16,735 bases of DNA, from NCBI GenBank assembly GCA_033763635.1, contig JANRKG010000010.1, positions 1 through 16,735 on the forward strand. The letters are read 5' to 3'. Of this stretch, positions 1-6,772 are shown piece by piece; the first letter of the stretch is position 1; every line of letters begins with the position of its first letter. Both the position numbers and the translations under genes were made by a program. Origin of the DNA: JANRKG01 sp033763635. GTDB taxonomy: Bacteria > Cyanobacteriota > Cyanobacteriia > GCF-001939115. The notes beneath the pieces were generated by a model. That model was given only the letters and a program-made list of their open reading frames with translations, did not search any database and was not told the DNA's origin.

Positions 1-447
1 CCCCCCTTTCGGGGGCACCCCAACCCGTTTTCCCCGCAAATCCGCGACTTGGCGAATGCCCGATCGCTCCGTCACAATCAACTGAAACATATCAGGAAAC
101 AAATAGGAGACTAGCCGAGCGCTGGGAGGAGCCGGAATATCCGCTTGAGCCATTGCCAGATGGGCCTCTCCCTGGGCCAGCAACTTTAAACTTTCCCCTG
201 TTCCATCTGTTTCCCGGACGGTAATCTGAATTCTAGGTTCGTACTGTGCCACGACCTTCGCCATTTCCTGGCTGAAGCGGTAACTCTCCCCCTTTTGAGA
301 TCCCGCTGCGATCGTCAATCGATGAACTTTACTTCGATCCGCAACGGCATAAATCGTCAGGGCAATCATCACCAAAATGGAGGTTACGCCCAGAATGAGA
401 AGCGGGAGGTTGGACTGAAAAAACAGTGAGTTCAGTTTGTGTTTCAT
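1..447 (-). CDS. TAXI-type TRAP transporter solute-binding protein, N-terminal part (3' end outside window)
   Basis: The ATG at 447-445 opens a frame that stays open for 149 codons to the window edge, so the C-terminal half is missing. After a short charged N-terminus there is one strongly hydrophobic segment at about residues 14-36, either an uncleaved signal anchor or a signal peptide. It is followed by LTIAAGSQKGESY, a repeated pattern of the TAXI (NMT1_3-like) binding fold, then GESLKLLAQGEAHLAMAQAD (about 86-105) and the DLRGKRVGVPPKG strand-loop typical of this family. Family members bind small organic anions or amino acids outside the membrane for tripartite (TRAP) importers, and some act without a permease. 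No permease gene is visible here. The upstream same-strand gene ends 105 bp away, so co-transcription is possible but not shown. No strong ribosome binding site precedes the ATG. Family assignment is by motif recall; the ligand is unknown. Confidence 0.75.
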   Translation of the reverse strand, partial: MKHKLNSLFFQSNLPLLILGVTSILVMIALTIYAVADRSKVHRLTIAAGSQKGESYRFSQEMAKVVAQYEPRIQITVRETDGTGESLKLLAQGEAHLAMAQADIPAPPSARLVSYLFPDMFQLIVTERSGIRQVADLRGKRVGVPPKGG

Positions 448-552
448 AGCAGGTATTGGCGAGTGCCCTCCCTAAATGGGGAGATCATCAATGCTAATCG
501 CAATAGATTAAGGGAAGCAGTCTCATCAAAGGCGAGAAATGATATCACCTGT

Positions 553-1548
553 TCAAATCATCAGGGCCATTTTGCCGATCCGCCCGCCCGCTTCAAGTAA
601 GCGGTGGGCCGCTGCCGCCTCTGCCAGGGGAAAGGTGCGATCGAGATAAATTTGTAACTGCCTCGTATCAATCAACCCGGTACAGTGTTCCAGAATTTGG
701 GCTTGCTGGTGCTGTTCATCCACCAGCCCCTTCAGCATTGGGGTCAGCATCAGTTCAAACCCAAACCGGAGATTACGGGTCCGGGCAGTTTTCCAATCCG
801 TATCAGGGGTGGGTTCCAGGATCGTCACAACATCTCCGTAGTAACGGACTGCGGCAAAGCTCTGGGATAGGGTTGCTCCTCCCACCGTGTCAAAGGCAAC
901 ATCTACGCCTTCCCCTTCCGTCCACTCCAAAACGGCCTGAACAAAATCCGTTTGTTTGTACAGAATCACATGGTCTGCGCCGAACGATCGCGCCAATTCT
1001 GCCTTGTCGGGAGACCCCACCGTTGTACAGACCTCGGCTCCTTGAAGTTTTGCCAGTTGGATTGCTACATGGCCCACCCCTCCGGCCCCGCCATGAATCA
1101 GCACCCGTTGCCCTGCCTGGAGTCGGGCGCGATCGTACAACGCTTCCCAGGCAGTAATGAGGACCAGGGGAGCCGCTGCCGCTTGCTCAAAACTGAGGGT
1201 CTTGGGTCTAGGGGACACAAAGGCTTCGGCAACGATCGCCCACTCCGCATAGTTACCGGGATGGCCCCCCAATCCGCCATTACAGAAATACACCTCATCT
1301 CCCATCTGGAATTTGCGGGCCTGGGGTCCAGTTGCCTCCACAATTCCGGCTCCATCACACCCCAGAATCGCGGGCATCTGTTCGGGGTAGAAGGTGCCCC
1401 GTTTTCGGAGTTTGGTATCGATCGGGTTCACCCCTGCCGCCTTCAAACGGATCAGCAACTCACTCCCCTGGGGAGGAGCCGGGGCAGGTGTATCGAGATA
1501 CTGTAAAACTTCAGGTCCACCCGCCTGGGTCATTAAGACTGCTTTCAT
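553..1548 (-). CDS. NAD(P)-dependent alcohol dehydrogenase / quinone oxidoreductase-like protein (MDR family)
   Basis: This 331-residue protein has the medium-chain dehydrogenase/reductase layout. The N-terminal GroES-like half carries KAAGVNPIDTKLRKRG and ILGCDGAGIVEATG, and a Rossmann domain carries the nucleotide loop GGAGGVG near residues 150-160. The C-terminus ends with RTFPLAEAAAAHRLLEAGGRIGK, the usual closing motif. I see no four-cysteine structural zinc lobe, so it fits the zinc-free quinone oxidoreductase branch (NADPH-dependent reduction of quinones or enones) better than true alcohol dehydrogenases. I chose the ATG at 1548 because the protein then starts MKAVLMTQAGGPEVLQ, the normal family N-terminus, and a GAGGGG purine run lies about 10 nt upstream. 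The frame continues 10 codons further upstream without family similarity. The divergent small membrane protein starts 62 bp away. The substrate cannot be read from sequence. Confidence 0.88.
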   Translation of the reverse strand: MKAVLMTQAGGPEVLQYLDTPAPAPPQGSELLIRLKAAGVNPIDTKLRKRGTFYPEQMPAILGCDGAGIVEATGPQARKFQMGDEVYFCNGGLGGHPGNYAEWAIVAEAFVSPRPKTLSFEQAAAAPLVLITAWEALYDRARLQAGQRVLIHGGAGGVGHVAIQLAKLQGAEVCTTVGSPDKAELARSFGADHVILYKQTDFVQAVLEWTEGEGVDVAFDTVGGATLSQSFAAVRYYGDVVTILEPTPDTDWKTARTRNLRFGFELMLTPMLKGLVDEQHQQAQILEHCTGLIDTRQLQIYLDRTFPLAEAAAAHRLLEAGGRIGKMALMI

Positions 1549-1610
1549 TGCACTGCCACCCCTCAATAAATCCGGCACAATTTAAAGTATCCCCGATCGG
1601 AGATCCTGCC

Positions 1611-1868
1611 ATGACTCATTCTGATCAAAACGCCACCCCCCCTCAAAGCCCCTGGAGTTACAAACCCTGGTGGTGTCAACCCTGGTCGATCGTGTTGACA
1701 GGGGTTAGTTTGATAGTCGGAAGTTGGTTGCTGTTCAAAACGCTCTGGCTGACGGGATTGCTCTCCCTTCCCGTCCTGGCCTGGATGGGTTTCTTCTTGC
1801 TGCTGTGGCCTGATGCAGTGATGCGGAATACGGTACTGGAAACGGATCAGGATCAAGCTGCTTCCTAA
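1611..1868 (+). CDS. Small two-helix membrane protein (resembles cyanobacterial DUF6737 family)
   Basis: This 85-residue protein starts at the ATG at 1611 with GGAG about 8 nt upstream. An open frame runs further 5', but that part lies antisense to the dehydrogenase gene and looks like shadow sequence. A polar N-terminal tail of about 15 residues is followed by SYKPWWCQPWSIVLTG, a tryptophan-rich motif I associate with a small conserved cyanobacterial family. Two hydrophobic stretches follow (about residues 25-45 and 45-65), separated by LFKTLWLTG, and the chain closes with the polar tail MRNTVLETDQDQAAS. It is probably an integral membrane hairpin in the plasma or thylakoid membrane. No enzymatic motif is visible and the function is unknown. 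Its stop codon overlaps the stop of the convergent histidine kinase gene by 3 bases. The family number is from memory. Confidence 0.75.
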   Translation: MTHSDQNATPPQSPWSYKPWWCQPWSIVLTGVSLIVGSWLLFKTLWLTGLLSLPVLAWMGFFLLLWPDAVMRNTVLETDQDQAAS

Positions 1869-3085
1869 CTGGCCTGGTACACTTGTTGGACGGCTGGAAT
1901 CATAATGACAAACTCTGTTCCCAGGCAAGGCAGAGAGTAGCAGGTGAGATAGCCCTCGTGCCGTTCCGTAATGATCTGGTAACTGATGGATAGCCCCAAA
2001 CCTGTTCCCTTACCAACGGGTTTTGTTGTAAAAAACGGATCGAATAAGCGTTGTCGATGGGCTTCTGGGATGCCCTTTCCGTTGTCCACGATTCGTATAA
2101 TCACCCAGCCATGTTGAGTGACTTCAGTCCGAATCCAGATTCGGGGAGTTGTTTGGTGTTTCAAGGTTGAGAGCAAGTAGGATTGGGGCGAAGTCGTATG
2201 TCGGTTCAGACAAGCTTCTTCGGGCATACAGACAGGCGTTTTGGAAAATTTATCGCTTTCTTCCAGAGCATCGATCGCATTGGCTACAAGATTCATGAAC
2301 ACCTGATTCAGTTGGCCCGCATAGCATTCGATCGGGGGTAAAATTCCGTACTCTTTAATCACTTCAATATCTGCCCTGCCCGCAATACATTTCAGGCGAT
2401 TTTGTAGGAGTAGGAGCGTACTATCAATTCCTTCATGGATGTCTACTTGCTTCATTTCGGCCTCATCCATGCGCGAAAAGTTGCGGAGGGACAGCACAAT
2501 TTGCTTGATGCGATCGACCCCCACCCGCATCGACCCCATAAGTTTGCTCAAATCCTCCGTCACAAAGTCAATCTCACTTTCTTCGAGGGCCGCTTGAATT
2601 TCTGGATCGGGTTCTGGATAGTGGGCCCGGTACAGATTCACCAGATGAAGGAGGGTCTGAGTATAGTGATCGGCATGCCCCAAATTGCCATAGATGAAAC
2701 TGACAGGGTTATTAATTTCATGGGCAATCCCTGCCACCAGTTGCCCCAGGGAAGACATCTTTTCAGTCTGGATTAACTGGGTCTGGGTTTCCTGAAGTTC
2801 CTGAAGAGTTGCCTCCAGTTCGGCATTTGATCGCGTCAGGGCAGCCGTGCGTTCCTCCACCTGGGCTTCAACCGTATGAAGCACCTGTTGCATCTGAGCA
2901 TTGGCTTCCAGCAGTTCCTTCGAGCTAATCTCGATCGCTCGTTCCAGGCGAGTTCGGTCTTCCTCCGCTTGCCAGTAAGCCTCATTGACCGCTGCTACAA
3001 ATGCCTGAACGGAGGCAGGAATCTGTTCAGGGTCAGGGAAGAACCGCTTAATTTGTCTACGGAGGAGGCGATGGGTTTCTTGCAT
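1865..3085 (-). CDS. Soluble histidine kinase, second gene of FIST-kinase operon
   Basis: This 406-residue protein has no membrane helix. The N-terminal segment (about 1-65), including HRLLRRQIKRFF and the AFVAAVNEAYWQAEEDRT helix, matches a leader I recall on kinases and cyclases encoded beside FIST sensors. A long coiled coil follows (about 65-110). The dimerisation/phosphoacceptor motif is GIAHEINNP with His122. The HATPase domain has N-box QVFMNLVANAIDALEE, G1 box DNGKGIP and G2 box GKGTGLGLSI, so the catalytic residues look intact. No PAS, GAF or receiver domain is present, so input probably comes from a partner protein. The gene starts 4 nt after the FIST gene stop, with an AAGG ribosome binding site overlapping that stop, which indicates translational coupling. 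No cognate response regulator is adjacent. Its stop overlaps that of the convergent small membrane protein gene. Confidence 0.92.
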   Translation of the reverse strand: MQETHRLLRRQIKRFFPDPEQIPASVQAFVAAVNEAYWQAEEDRTRLERAIEISSKELLEANAQMQQVLHTVEAQVEERTAALTRSNAELEATLQELQETQTQLIQTEKMSSLGQLVAGIAHEINNPVSFIYGNLGHADHYTQTLLHLVNLYRAHYPEPDPEIQAALEESEIDFVTEDLSKLMGSMRVGVDRIKQIVLSLRNFSRMDEAEMKQVDIHEGIDSTLLLLQNRLKCIAGRADIEVIKEYGILPPIECYAGQLNQVFMNLVANAIDALEESDKFSKTPVCMPEEACLNRHTTSPQSYLLSTLKHQTTPRIWIRTEVTQHGWVIIRIVDNGKGIPEAHRQRLFDPFFTTKPVGKGTGLGLSISYQIITERHEGYLTCYSLPCLGTEFVIMIPAVQQVYQAS

Positions 3086-3089
3086 AGCC

Positions 3090-4229
3090 TTACACTTCGA
3101 GCAGGGTGGTAATGGTCATAGTCTGGTTATGAAGTTCGCAGGTGGCTCCAGGGGCAAAGGGCGAAATTTCTCCGTAGGAATAGAACCCTGTGATGGCAGT
3201 TTGGGAACCCAGCACCTCCCGAACTCCTTCCACTTCTTCTTCGATCCGTTGTTTCAGTAATAGCTTGCGCCCCACACAACTAATGAGAATTGCCAGGGTG
3301 GGAGCGGTTGAACCGATCGCCTCATAGCTCGTTTCGGCAGCCTCGATCGCCCCATCCACTAAGCGATCAAAACTCGCGTGCATCAATTGCGCCATCGTAC
3401 CCTCTGGCATATCCCCGGCAAAGGTCAGGCTCTGGTCGGCCTCGCTGATGGAAAGAATCGTCCGGACCAGGCGGCGATCGTCAATCTGGGTCCGCAAACT
3501 GAGGGGAAAGAGCAGCCCCGCTGCGGGGAGAGCATCCACGTGATCCCCTAAGTAGGTTTTATAGAGTTGCAAAGCCGATTGCCCATCCAGTTTGTAAAGG
3601 ACATTTCCTTGCGATTCGGTAATGACTCGCTCTGGGCCGAAAGGAGTCCAACCACCCCAGGAGCCATACCCCACTCTCAACCGATCACCATATAGCCCGA
3701 TCGCCACCACTCGATTTCGTTCTGTCGCTCCGTCCCACAACGTCCAGGTTTCTTGAAACCGATCGCCATCTCCTGACAATCCGCCTGTAAGCGTTACACC
3801 CTTGGGGAGTGCCTGAGCCAGACCATTGACTAATTCACTGCCATTCACCGCCAGTCCATCCGACAGTACGAAGACATGAACCAACCCTTCAGGATCGAGC
3901 AATTGGCCTAATTCTTGGCCTATGACAAAACTACTTTTCCCTTGCTCTAACTGGATGGCCTGTCCTTTGACGGTTGTGTGGTCAAAGTAAATAGCAGTCG
4001 CTACCAGCGATTCATCGGTTACCTGGGTATCCAAAATTTCCCCAGCGGTTGAGCAACCAGAGATCAGAGCATTGGGATAGGCAGCGCGTAAGGTTTGTGT
4101 TGATTCAGGATTGCGAAGGGTACTGGAACTTCCGAAGACTAGAACCCATTGGGCTGTTTTCCCTTCGTGAAGCGTTAGGATGGGTTCCCATCCACTCGTG
4201 GGAGTCCATCGGCTTTGTTGAACGTGCAT
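3090..4229 (-). CDS. FIST domain sensory protein
   Basis: This 379-residue protein covers a full FIST_N plus FIST_C arrangement. FIST_N (about 25-215) shows WVLVFGSSSTL, the ISGCSTAGEI loop, VFVLSDGLAVNGSELV and the glycine-rich TGGLSGDGDRF. FIST_C (about 220-360) shows YKTYLG, AAGLLFPLSL and the terminal ITGFYSYGEISPF. FIST domains are proposed intracellular small-ligand sensors, possibly for amino acids, that feed histidine kinases, chemoreceptors or cyclic-di-GMP enzymes. There is no signal peptide or membrane helix, so it should be cytosolic. It is the first gene of a two-gene operon with the histidine kinase 4 nt downstream, and it probably supplies that kinase's missing input domain. 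No clear Shine-Dalgarno sequence precedes the ATG at 4229. A 6-bp hairpin (4273-4278 / 4284-4289) lies 44 bp upstream and could be regulatory. The ligand is unknown. Confidence 0.93.
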   Translation of the reverse strand: MHVQQSRWTPTSGWEPILTLHEGKTAQWVLVFGSSSTLRNPESTQTLRAAYPNALISGCSTAGEILDTQVTDESLVATAIYFDHTTVKGQAIQLEQGKSSFVIGQELGQLLDPEGLVHVFVLSDGLAVNGSELVNGLAQALPKGVTLTGGLSGDGDRFQETWTLWDGATERNRVVAIGLYGDRLRVGYGSWGGWTPFGPERVITESQGNVLYKLDGQSALQLYKTYLGDHVDALPAAGLLFPLSLRTQIDDRRLVRTILSISEADQSLTFAGDMPEGTMAQLMHASFDRLVDGAIEAAETSYEAIGSTAPTLAILISCVGRKLLLKQRIEEEVEGVREVLGSQTAITGFYSYGEISPFAPGATCELHNQTMTITTLLEV

Positions 4230-4433
4230 AAGGATAGTGCGAGTTGATTGAAGGCAAAGGCTTTAATAGATGCCCTTCAAATGGAAGGGAGATGGCAACA
4301 ATAAATATTTTGTGTGTAGGAATTATCCCTTTTGGTAGATCTCAAGTGCAACTACTTACCCATTCATTCGAAGAATCACCATACCAGGGATACGTTTTTG
4401 CGAATTTGATAAAGATTTGAAAGGGGTGAGCGG

Positions 4434-4516
4434 TTGGCAATTCTTGAAAGATTTTTTTGGATTTAAATTTTGGCGCGTTCGAATCGAACGTTTCTAAAAT
4501 GGTTCTCAATTGCCAA
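4434..4516. repeat. 9-bp inverted repeat with 65-nt loop
   Basis: TTGGCAATT at 4434-4442 and its exact reverse complement AATTGCCAA at 4508-4516 bracket the 15-bp palindrome at 4476-4490. The two dyads are not coaxial (centres 4475 and 4483). The arms could be two half-sites of a looping regulator or the base of a leader RNA stem. No transposase-like features are nearby. Confidence 0.4.
4476..4490. promoter_or_regulatory. 15-bp perfect palindrome, candidate operator upstream of the pentapeptide-repeat gene
   Basis: The sequence CGTTCGAATCGAACG has 7-bp arms around one central base. It lies between a weak -35-like TTGGCG (4470-4475) and TAAAAT (4495-4500), where a repressor would block transcription rightward into the pentapeptide-repeat gene. 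The promoter spacing (19 bp) is longer than ideal. The symmetry is seen directly; the operator role is inferred. Confidence 0.35.
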
Positions 4517-4606
4517 TTTTTCTAACAATTCTTTGCTAAACCAGGGAATTGGGAGACTTGTGCCCCCTTGATTCGTCAGGCTAAAAGTATTCTCCTGTTC
4601 TTCGCA

Positions 4607-5224
4607 ATGACCCCCATGAAGCTGAAATTATCGATGACCCTCCTGGTCGGCTTACCCTTGTTGCTGGCCCTGCCCTTAAAGGCTCAGAATATAGACCATC
4701 TCCGGCAGTTGATCGAAACGAAGCGGTGTTCAAGCACTTGTGATTTGAGAAGTGCAAATCTGGAGAATCTCAACCTGCGGTTAGCGCAACTGGCAGGGGC
4801 CGACTTGACGGGGGCGAATCTCAAAAATGCCAACTTGTTTGCCGCAAATTTGGGGAAGGCCAAGCTTCGGGGGGCAACGCTGGCAGGAGCCGATCTGAGT
4901 CGGGCGGACCTGTCGGGGGTCGATCTGAGAAATAGTAATCTGGAAAATGTGAATTTGTCAGGGGCAACCCTGAATCGGGCGAACTTGTCAGGGTTGGATT
5001 TGCGATCGGTCAATTTGGAAGGAGCCAGTTTGATCGGAGCGAATCTGGAAAAGGCAAATCTGAATGGAACCCGCCTCGATAATGCCCGATTAGAGAATGC
5101 TAAAATGCCCGATGGCTTTGTAAAACCATCGGGTTCTCGAAGTGCTCAGTGCAGTCGTATTGATGGGGGCGGAGACCTGACGGGTGAAGGCTTCCGGGTG
5201 CGATTGGGCTGTGACAATCTTTAG
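4607..5224 (+). CDS. Exported pentapeptide-repeat protein
   Basis: The protein is 205 residues from the ATG at 4607; a second ATG at 4616 and an upstream in-frame TTG at 4568 are also possible, and none has a good ribosome binding site. The N-terminus is a Sec-type signal peptide: a lysine-containing start, a leucine-rich core (TLLVGLPLLLALPL) and a likely cut near KAQN. The mature part begins IDHLRQLIETKRC followed by CSSTC, then about 24 uninterrupted A(D/N)LXX-type pentapeptides such as GADLT, GANLK and RADLS, enough for about six coils of a right-handed quadrilateral beta-helix. The C-terminal tail has two more cysteines (QCSR and LGCDNL). Cysteine pairs at both ends of an exported helix suggest disulphide-closed caps in the periplasm or thylakoid lumen. 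Many such proteins occur in cyanobacteria; the function of this one is unknown. Confidence 0.9.
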   Translation: MTPMKLKLSMTLLVGLPLLLALPLKAQNIDHLRQLIETKRCSSTCDLRSANLENLNLRLAQLAGADLTGANLKNANLFAANLGKAKLRGATLAGADLSRADLSGVDLRNSNLENVNLSGATLNRANLSGLDLRSVNLEGASLIGANLEKANLNGTRLDNARLENAKMPDGFVKPSGSRSAQCSRIDGGGDLTGEGFRVRLGCDNL

Positions 5225-5235
5225 GGTAGTTCCTT

Positions 5236-5362
5236 AATCCCCTCTTGGGAGGGGCAGGGGGTGGGTTTCGCTTTTGCAAAAGCAACCCCTGCAAATGGAT
5301 GGCTTGATAGCCTACACCCCTGACCCACCCCGCCCTTCGGGCACCCCTCCCAGGAGGGGATT
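5236..5362. mobile_element. MITE/REP-like inverted-repeat element (non-coding)
   Basis: The terminal arms AATCCCCTCTTGGGAGGGG (5236-5254) and its reverse complement with one mismatch (5344-5362) bracket 127 bp. Each arm can also fold alone (CCCCTC-TTGG-GAGGGG on the left, CCCCTCC-CA-GGAGGGG on the right). Inside are the perfect palindrome GCTTTTGCAAAAGC (5270-5283), a GTGGGT/ACCCAC pair continuing the inverted symmetry, and the small hairpin GCCC-TTC-GGGC (5332-5342). Cyanobacterial genomes commonly carry such short, GC-rich, foldable repeats without a transposase. Its place between two convergent genes (pentapeptide-repeat protein and pdhC) would also suit a bidirectional transcription stop. 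No clear target-site duplication is visible. That it is repeated elsewhere in the genome is an inference from its structure. Confidence 0.6.
5270..5283. repeat. 14-bp perfect palindrome inside the inverted-repeat element
   Basis: GCTTTTGCAAAAGC is its own reverse complement and sits in the left half of the element at 5236-5362. It is probably part of that element's secondary structure rather than a separate operator. Confidence 0.6.
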
Positions 5363-5456
5363 GGAGGCGAGGTGAGTGGTGGATACCCAGTAGCCACTGG
5401 TGGAGAGGGAGAGGAGATCGCGCTGATGAGATTCAGGTGTGATTTCCGAGAAACCC

Positions 5457-6767
5457 CTACATCGTCAGGGATTGCACATTGGTTTCAATCAGCTTCGCCA
5501 GATCCTTCAGGAAGGCAGCGGCATGGGCACCGTAGATGATCCGGTGGTCACAGGTGATATTCACCTGCATCTGCCGTTTCACCCCTAACAGCCCCTCTTC
5601 CGTGGCAACGACCTGAGGACGGGAAGCCCCGATCGCCAGAATGGAACCCTGACCGGGCGGTAGAATCGCATCGAAGCGATCGACCCCAAACATCCCCAGG
5701 TTGGACAGGGTGAAGGTGCCAGAGTTGTACTCATCGGGCTGGAGTTGCTTGGCACGGGCACGATCGACCAGATCTTTCCAGGCACGGGAAAGGGAGTAGA
5801 GGTCCATCTGATCGGCATTCTTAAGAACGGGGGTAATTAATCCACCGTCTTCCATCGCTACTGCCACCGCAATATTGATCGCTGAGTGATACTGAATTCC
5901 CTGATCTACATAGCTGGCATTTACCAGGGGATGCTTTTGCAGGGTCAGGGCAACCGCTTTTGCCAGGAGTGCCGTCACCGTGACACCCTTAGATTTGAGT
6001 TGCTTGGTCAACTGATCCAGGCTATCGGTAGTGATGGTGTAGCCGACGTGGAAGGTCGGAACGGTAAGGCTGACCATCATGTTTCGGACCACCGCATTTT
6101 GCAGGGTCGTCATGGGTTGGATTTGACCTGCCACCGCCGCCGCCGGAAGGGGAGCGGGGGACGGGGCAGTGGGGCGAGCAGCAGGGACAGATGCGGGAGT
6201 TACCACCGGAGCCACCGTCACGGGGGCCACTGCTGGAGCCTGGGGAGTGCGGCCCGCAGCGGCTTCGACATCTTCCGCCACGATGCGTCCATTAGGACCG
6301 CTGCCTGTCAATTTGCTGATGTCAACTTTCAGTTCCTTTGCCAGTTTGCGGGCGCGGGGAGATACGATCGTCCGTCCATTGCTGGCGATCGGGCTGGAAC
6401 TGCCGTTGCTGGAGACCGCCGCCAGCGCCACCTCTTTTTGCGGGGCCGTCGTGGACGTTGCCAGGGGAGCTTCGGCAACGGGAGCCGCCGTGCCAGCGGC
6501 TTGTTTTTGCGCTGCCTCAATTTCGGCTTCTGTTTCAGCCACCAGGGCGATCGTTGCCCCAACAGGAGCCATCTCCCCAGCAGGAACCGTAATCACCGCC
6601 AGATAGCCTTCATAAAAGGACTCAACATCCATGTCTGCCTTGTCGGATTCGACAACGACGACGGTTTCGCCCTTCTCGATTTTGTCTCCTGTTGCCTTCA
6701 CCCAGGAAACGATTTTGCCCTCGGTCATGGTAGAACTCAGGGCAGGCATGAAAATTTCGTTAATCAT
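5457..6767 (-). CDS. pdhC: Dihydrolipoamide acetyltransferase, E2 of pyruvate dehydrogenase
   Basis: This 436-residue E2 transfers the acetyl group from lipoamide to CoA, making acetyl-CoA. Domains in order: one lipoyl domain (about 2-77) starting INEIFMPALSSTMTEGKIVSW, with lipoylated Lys43 in ESDKADM; an Ala/Pro/Thr-rich linker; the E1/E3-binding domain (about 134-170, IVSPRARKLAKEL to GPNGRIVAEDV); a second Ala/Pro linker; and the catalytic domain (about 215-436) with active-site His408 in CDHRIIYGAHAAAF. The tyrosine in DHRxxYG, where many bacterial E2s have aspartate, is as I recall it from cyanobacterial and plastid enzymes and argues against the 2-oxoglutarate or branched-chain E2s. 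A single lipoyl domain also fits. The start lies 5 nt after the YlqD stop, and that gene's end offers the only purine-rich stretch, so translation is probably coupled. E1 and E3 genes are not in the window. Confidence 0.95.
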   Translation of the reverse strand: MINEIFMPALSSTMTEGKIVSWVKATGDKIEKGETVVVVESDKADMDVESFYEGYLAVITVPAGEMAPVGATIALVAETEAEIEAAQKQAAGTAAPVAEAPLATSTTAPQKEVALAAVSSNGSSSPIASNGRTIVSPRARKLAKELKVDISKLTGSGPNGRIVAEDVEAAAGRTPQAPAVAPVTVAPVVTPASVPAARPTAPSPAPLPAAAVAGQIQPMTTLQNAVVRNMMVSLTVPTFHVGYTITTDSLDQLTKQLKSKGVTVTALLAKAVALTLQKHPLVNASYVDQGIQYHSAINIAVAVAMEDGGLITPVLKNADQMDLYSLSRAWKDLVDRARAKQLQPDEYNSGTFTLSNLGMFGVDRFDAILPPGQGSILAIGASRPQVVATEEGLLGVKRQMQVNITCDHRIIYGAHAAAFLKDLAKLIETNVQSLTM

Positions 6768-6772
6768 CCTGA

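Larger units (their letters stand above)
4230..4567. other. AT-rich intergenic spacer between divergent FIST and pentapeptide-repeat genes
   Basis: About 340 bases without a credible gene. It must hold promoters for both flanking genes, but I cannot place clear -35/-10 pairs. It contains a hairpin (CCCTTC at 4273-4278, GAAGGG at 4284-4289), a 9-bp inverted repeat (4434-4442 / 4508-4516) and, inside that, a 15-bp palindrome (4476-4490) followed by a possible -10 hexamer TAAAAT at 4495-4500. CGATCG, very frequent in the neighbouring genes, is absent here. Confidence 0.6.

Noticed and set aside
1..16. C-rich/G-rich hairpin (CCCCC...GGGGG) at the window start as a terminator
   Set aside because: It lies within the coding frame of the TAXI-type protein and encodes its conserved VPPKGG segment. 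No T run follows.
952..1506. Plus-strand frame of 184 codons opposite the dehydrogenase gene
   Set aside because: It is antisense to a well-supported MDR-family gene and shows no domain or ribosome binding site.
1332..1610. Possible 93-residue N-terminal extension of the small membrane protein
   Set aside because: The extension overlaps the dehydrogenase coding region on the other strand and lacks family-like sequence. The ATG at 1611 has a ribosome binding site and begins the conserved part.
4476..4490. GTTCGAATC, the typical T-loop sequence of a tRNA
   Set aside because: The flanking bases do not form a T stem, and no D arm, anticodon arm or acceptor stem can be built upstream. It is better explained as a palindrome.
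4476..4490. LexA (SOS) box
   Set aside because: The half-sites are in the reverse order (GTTC...GAAC rather than GAAC...GTTC), and the next gene is not an SOS gene.
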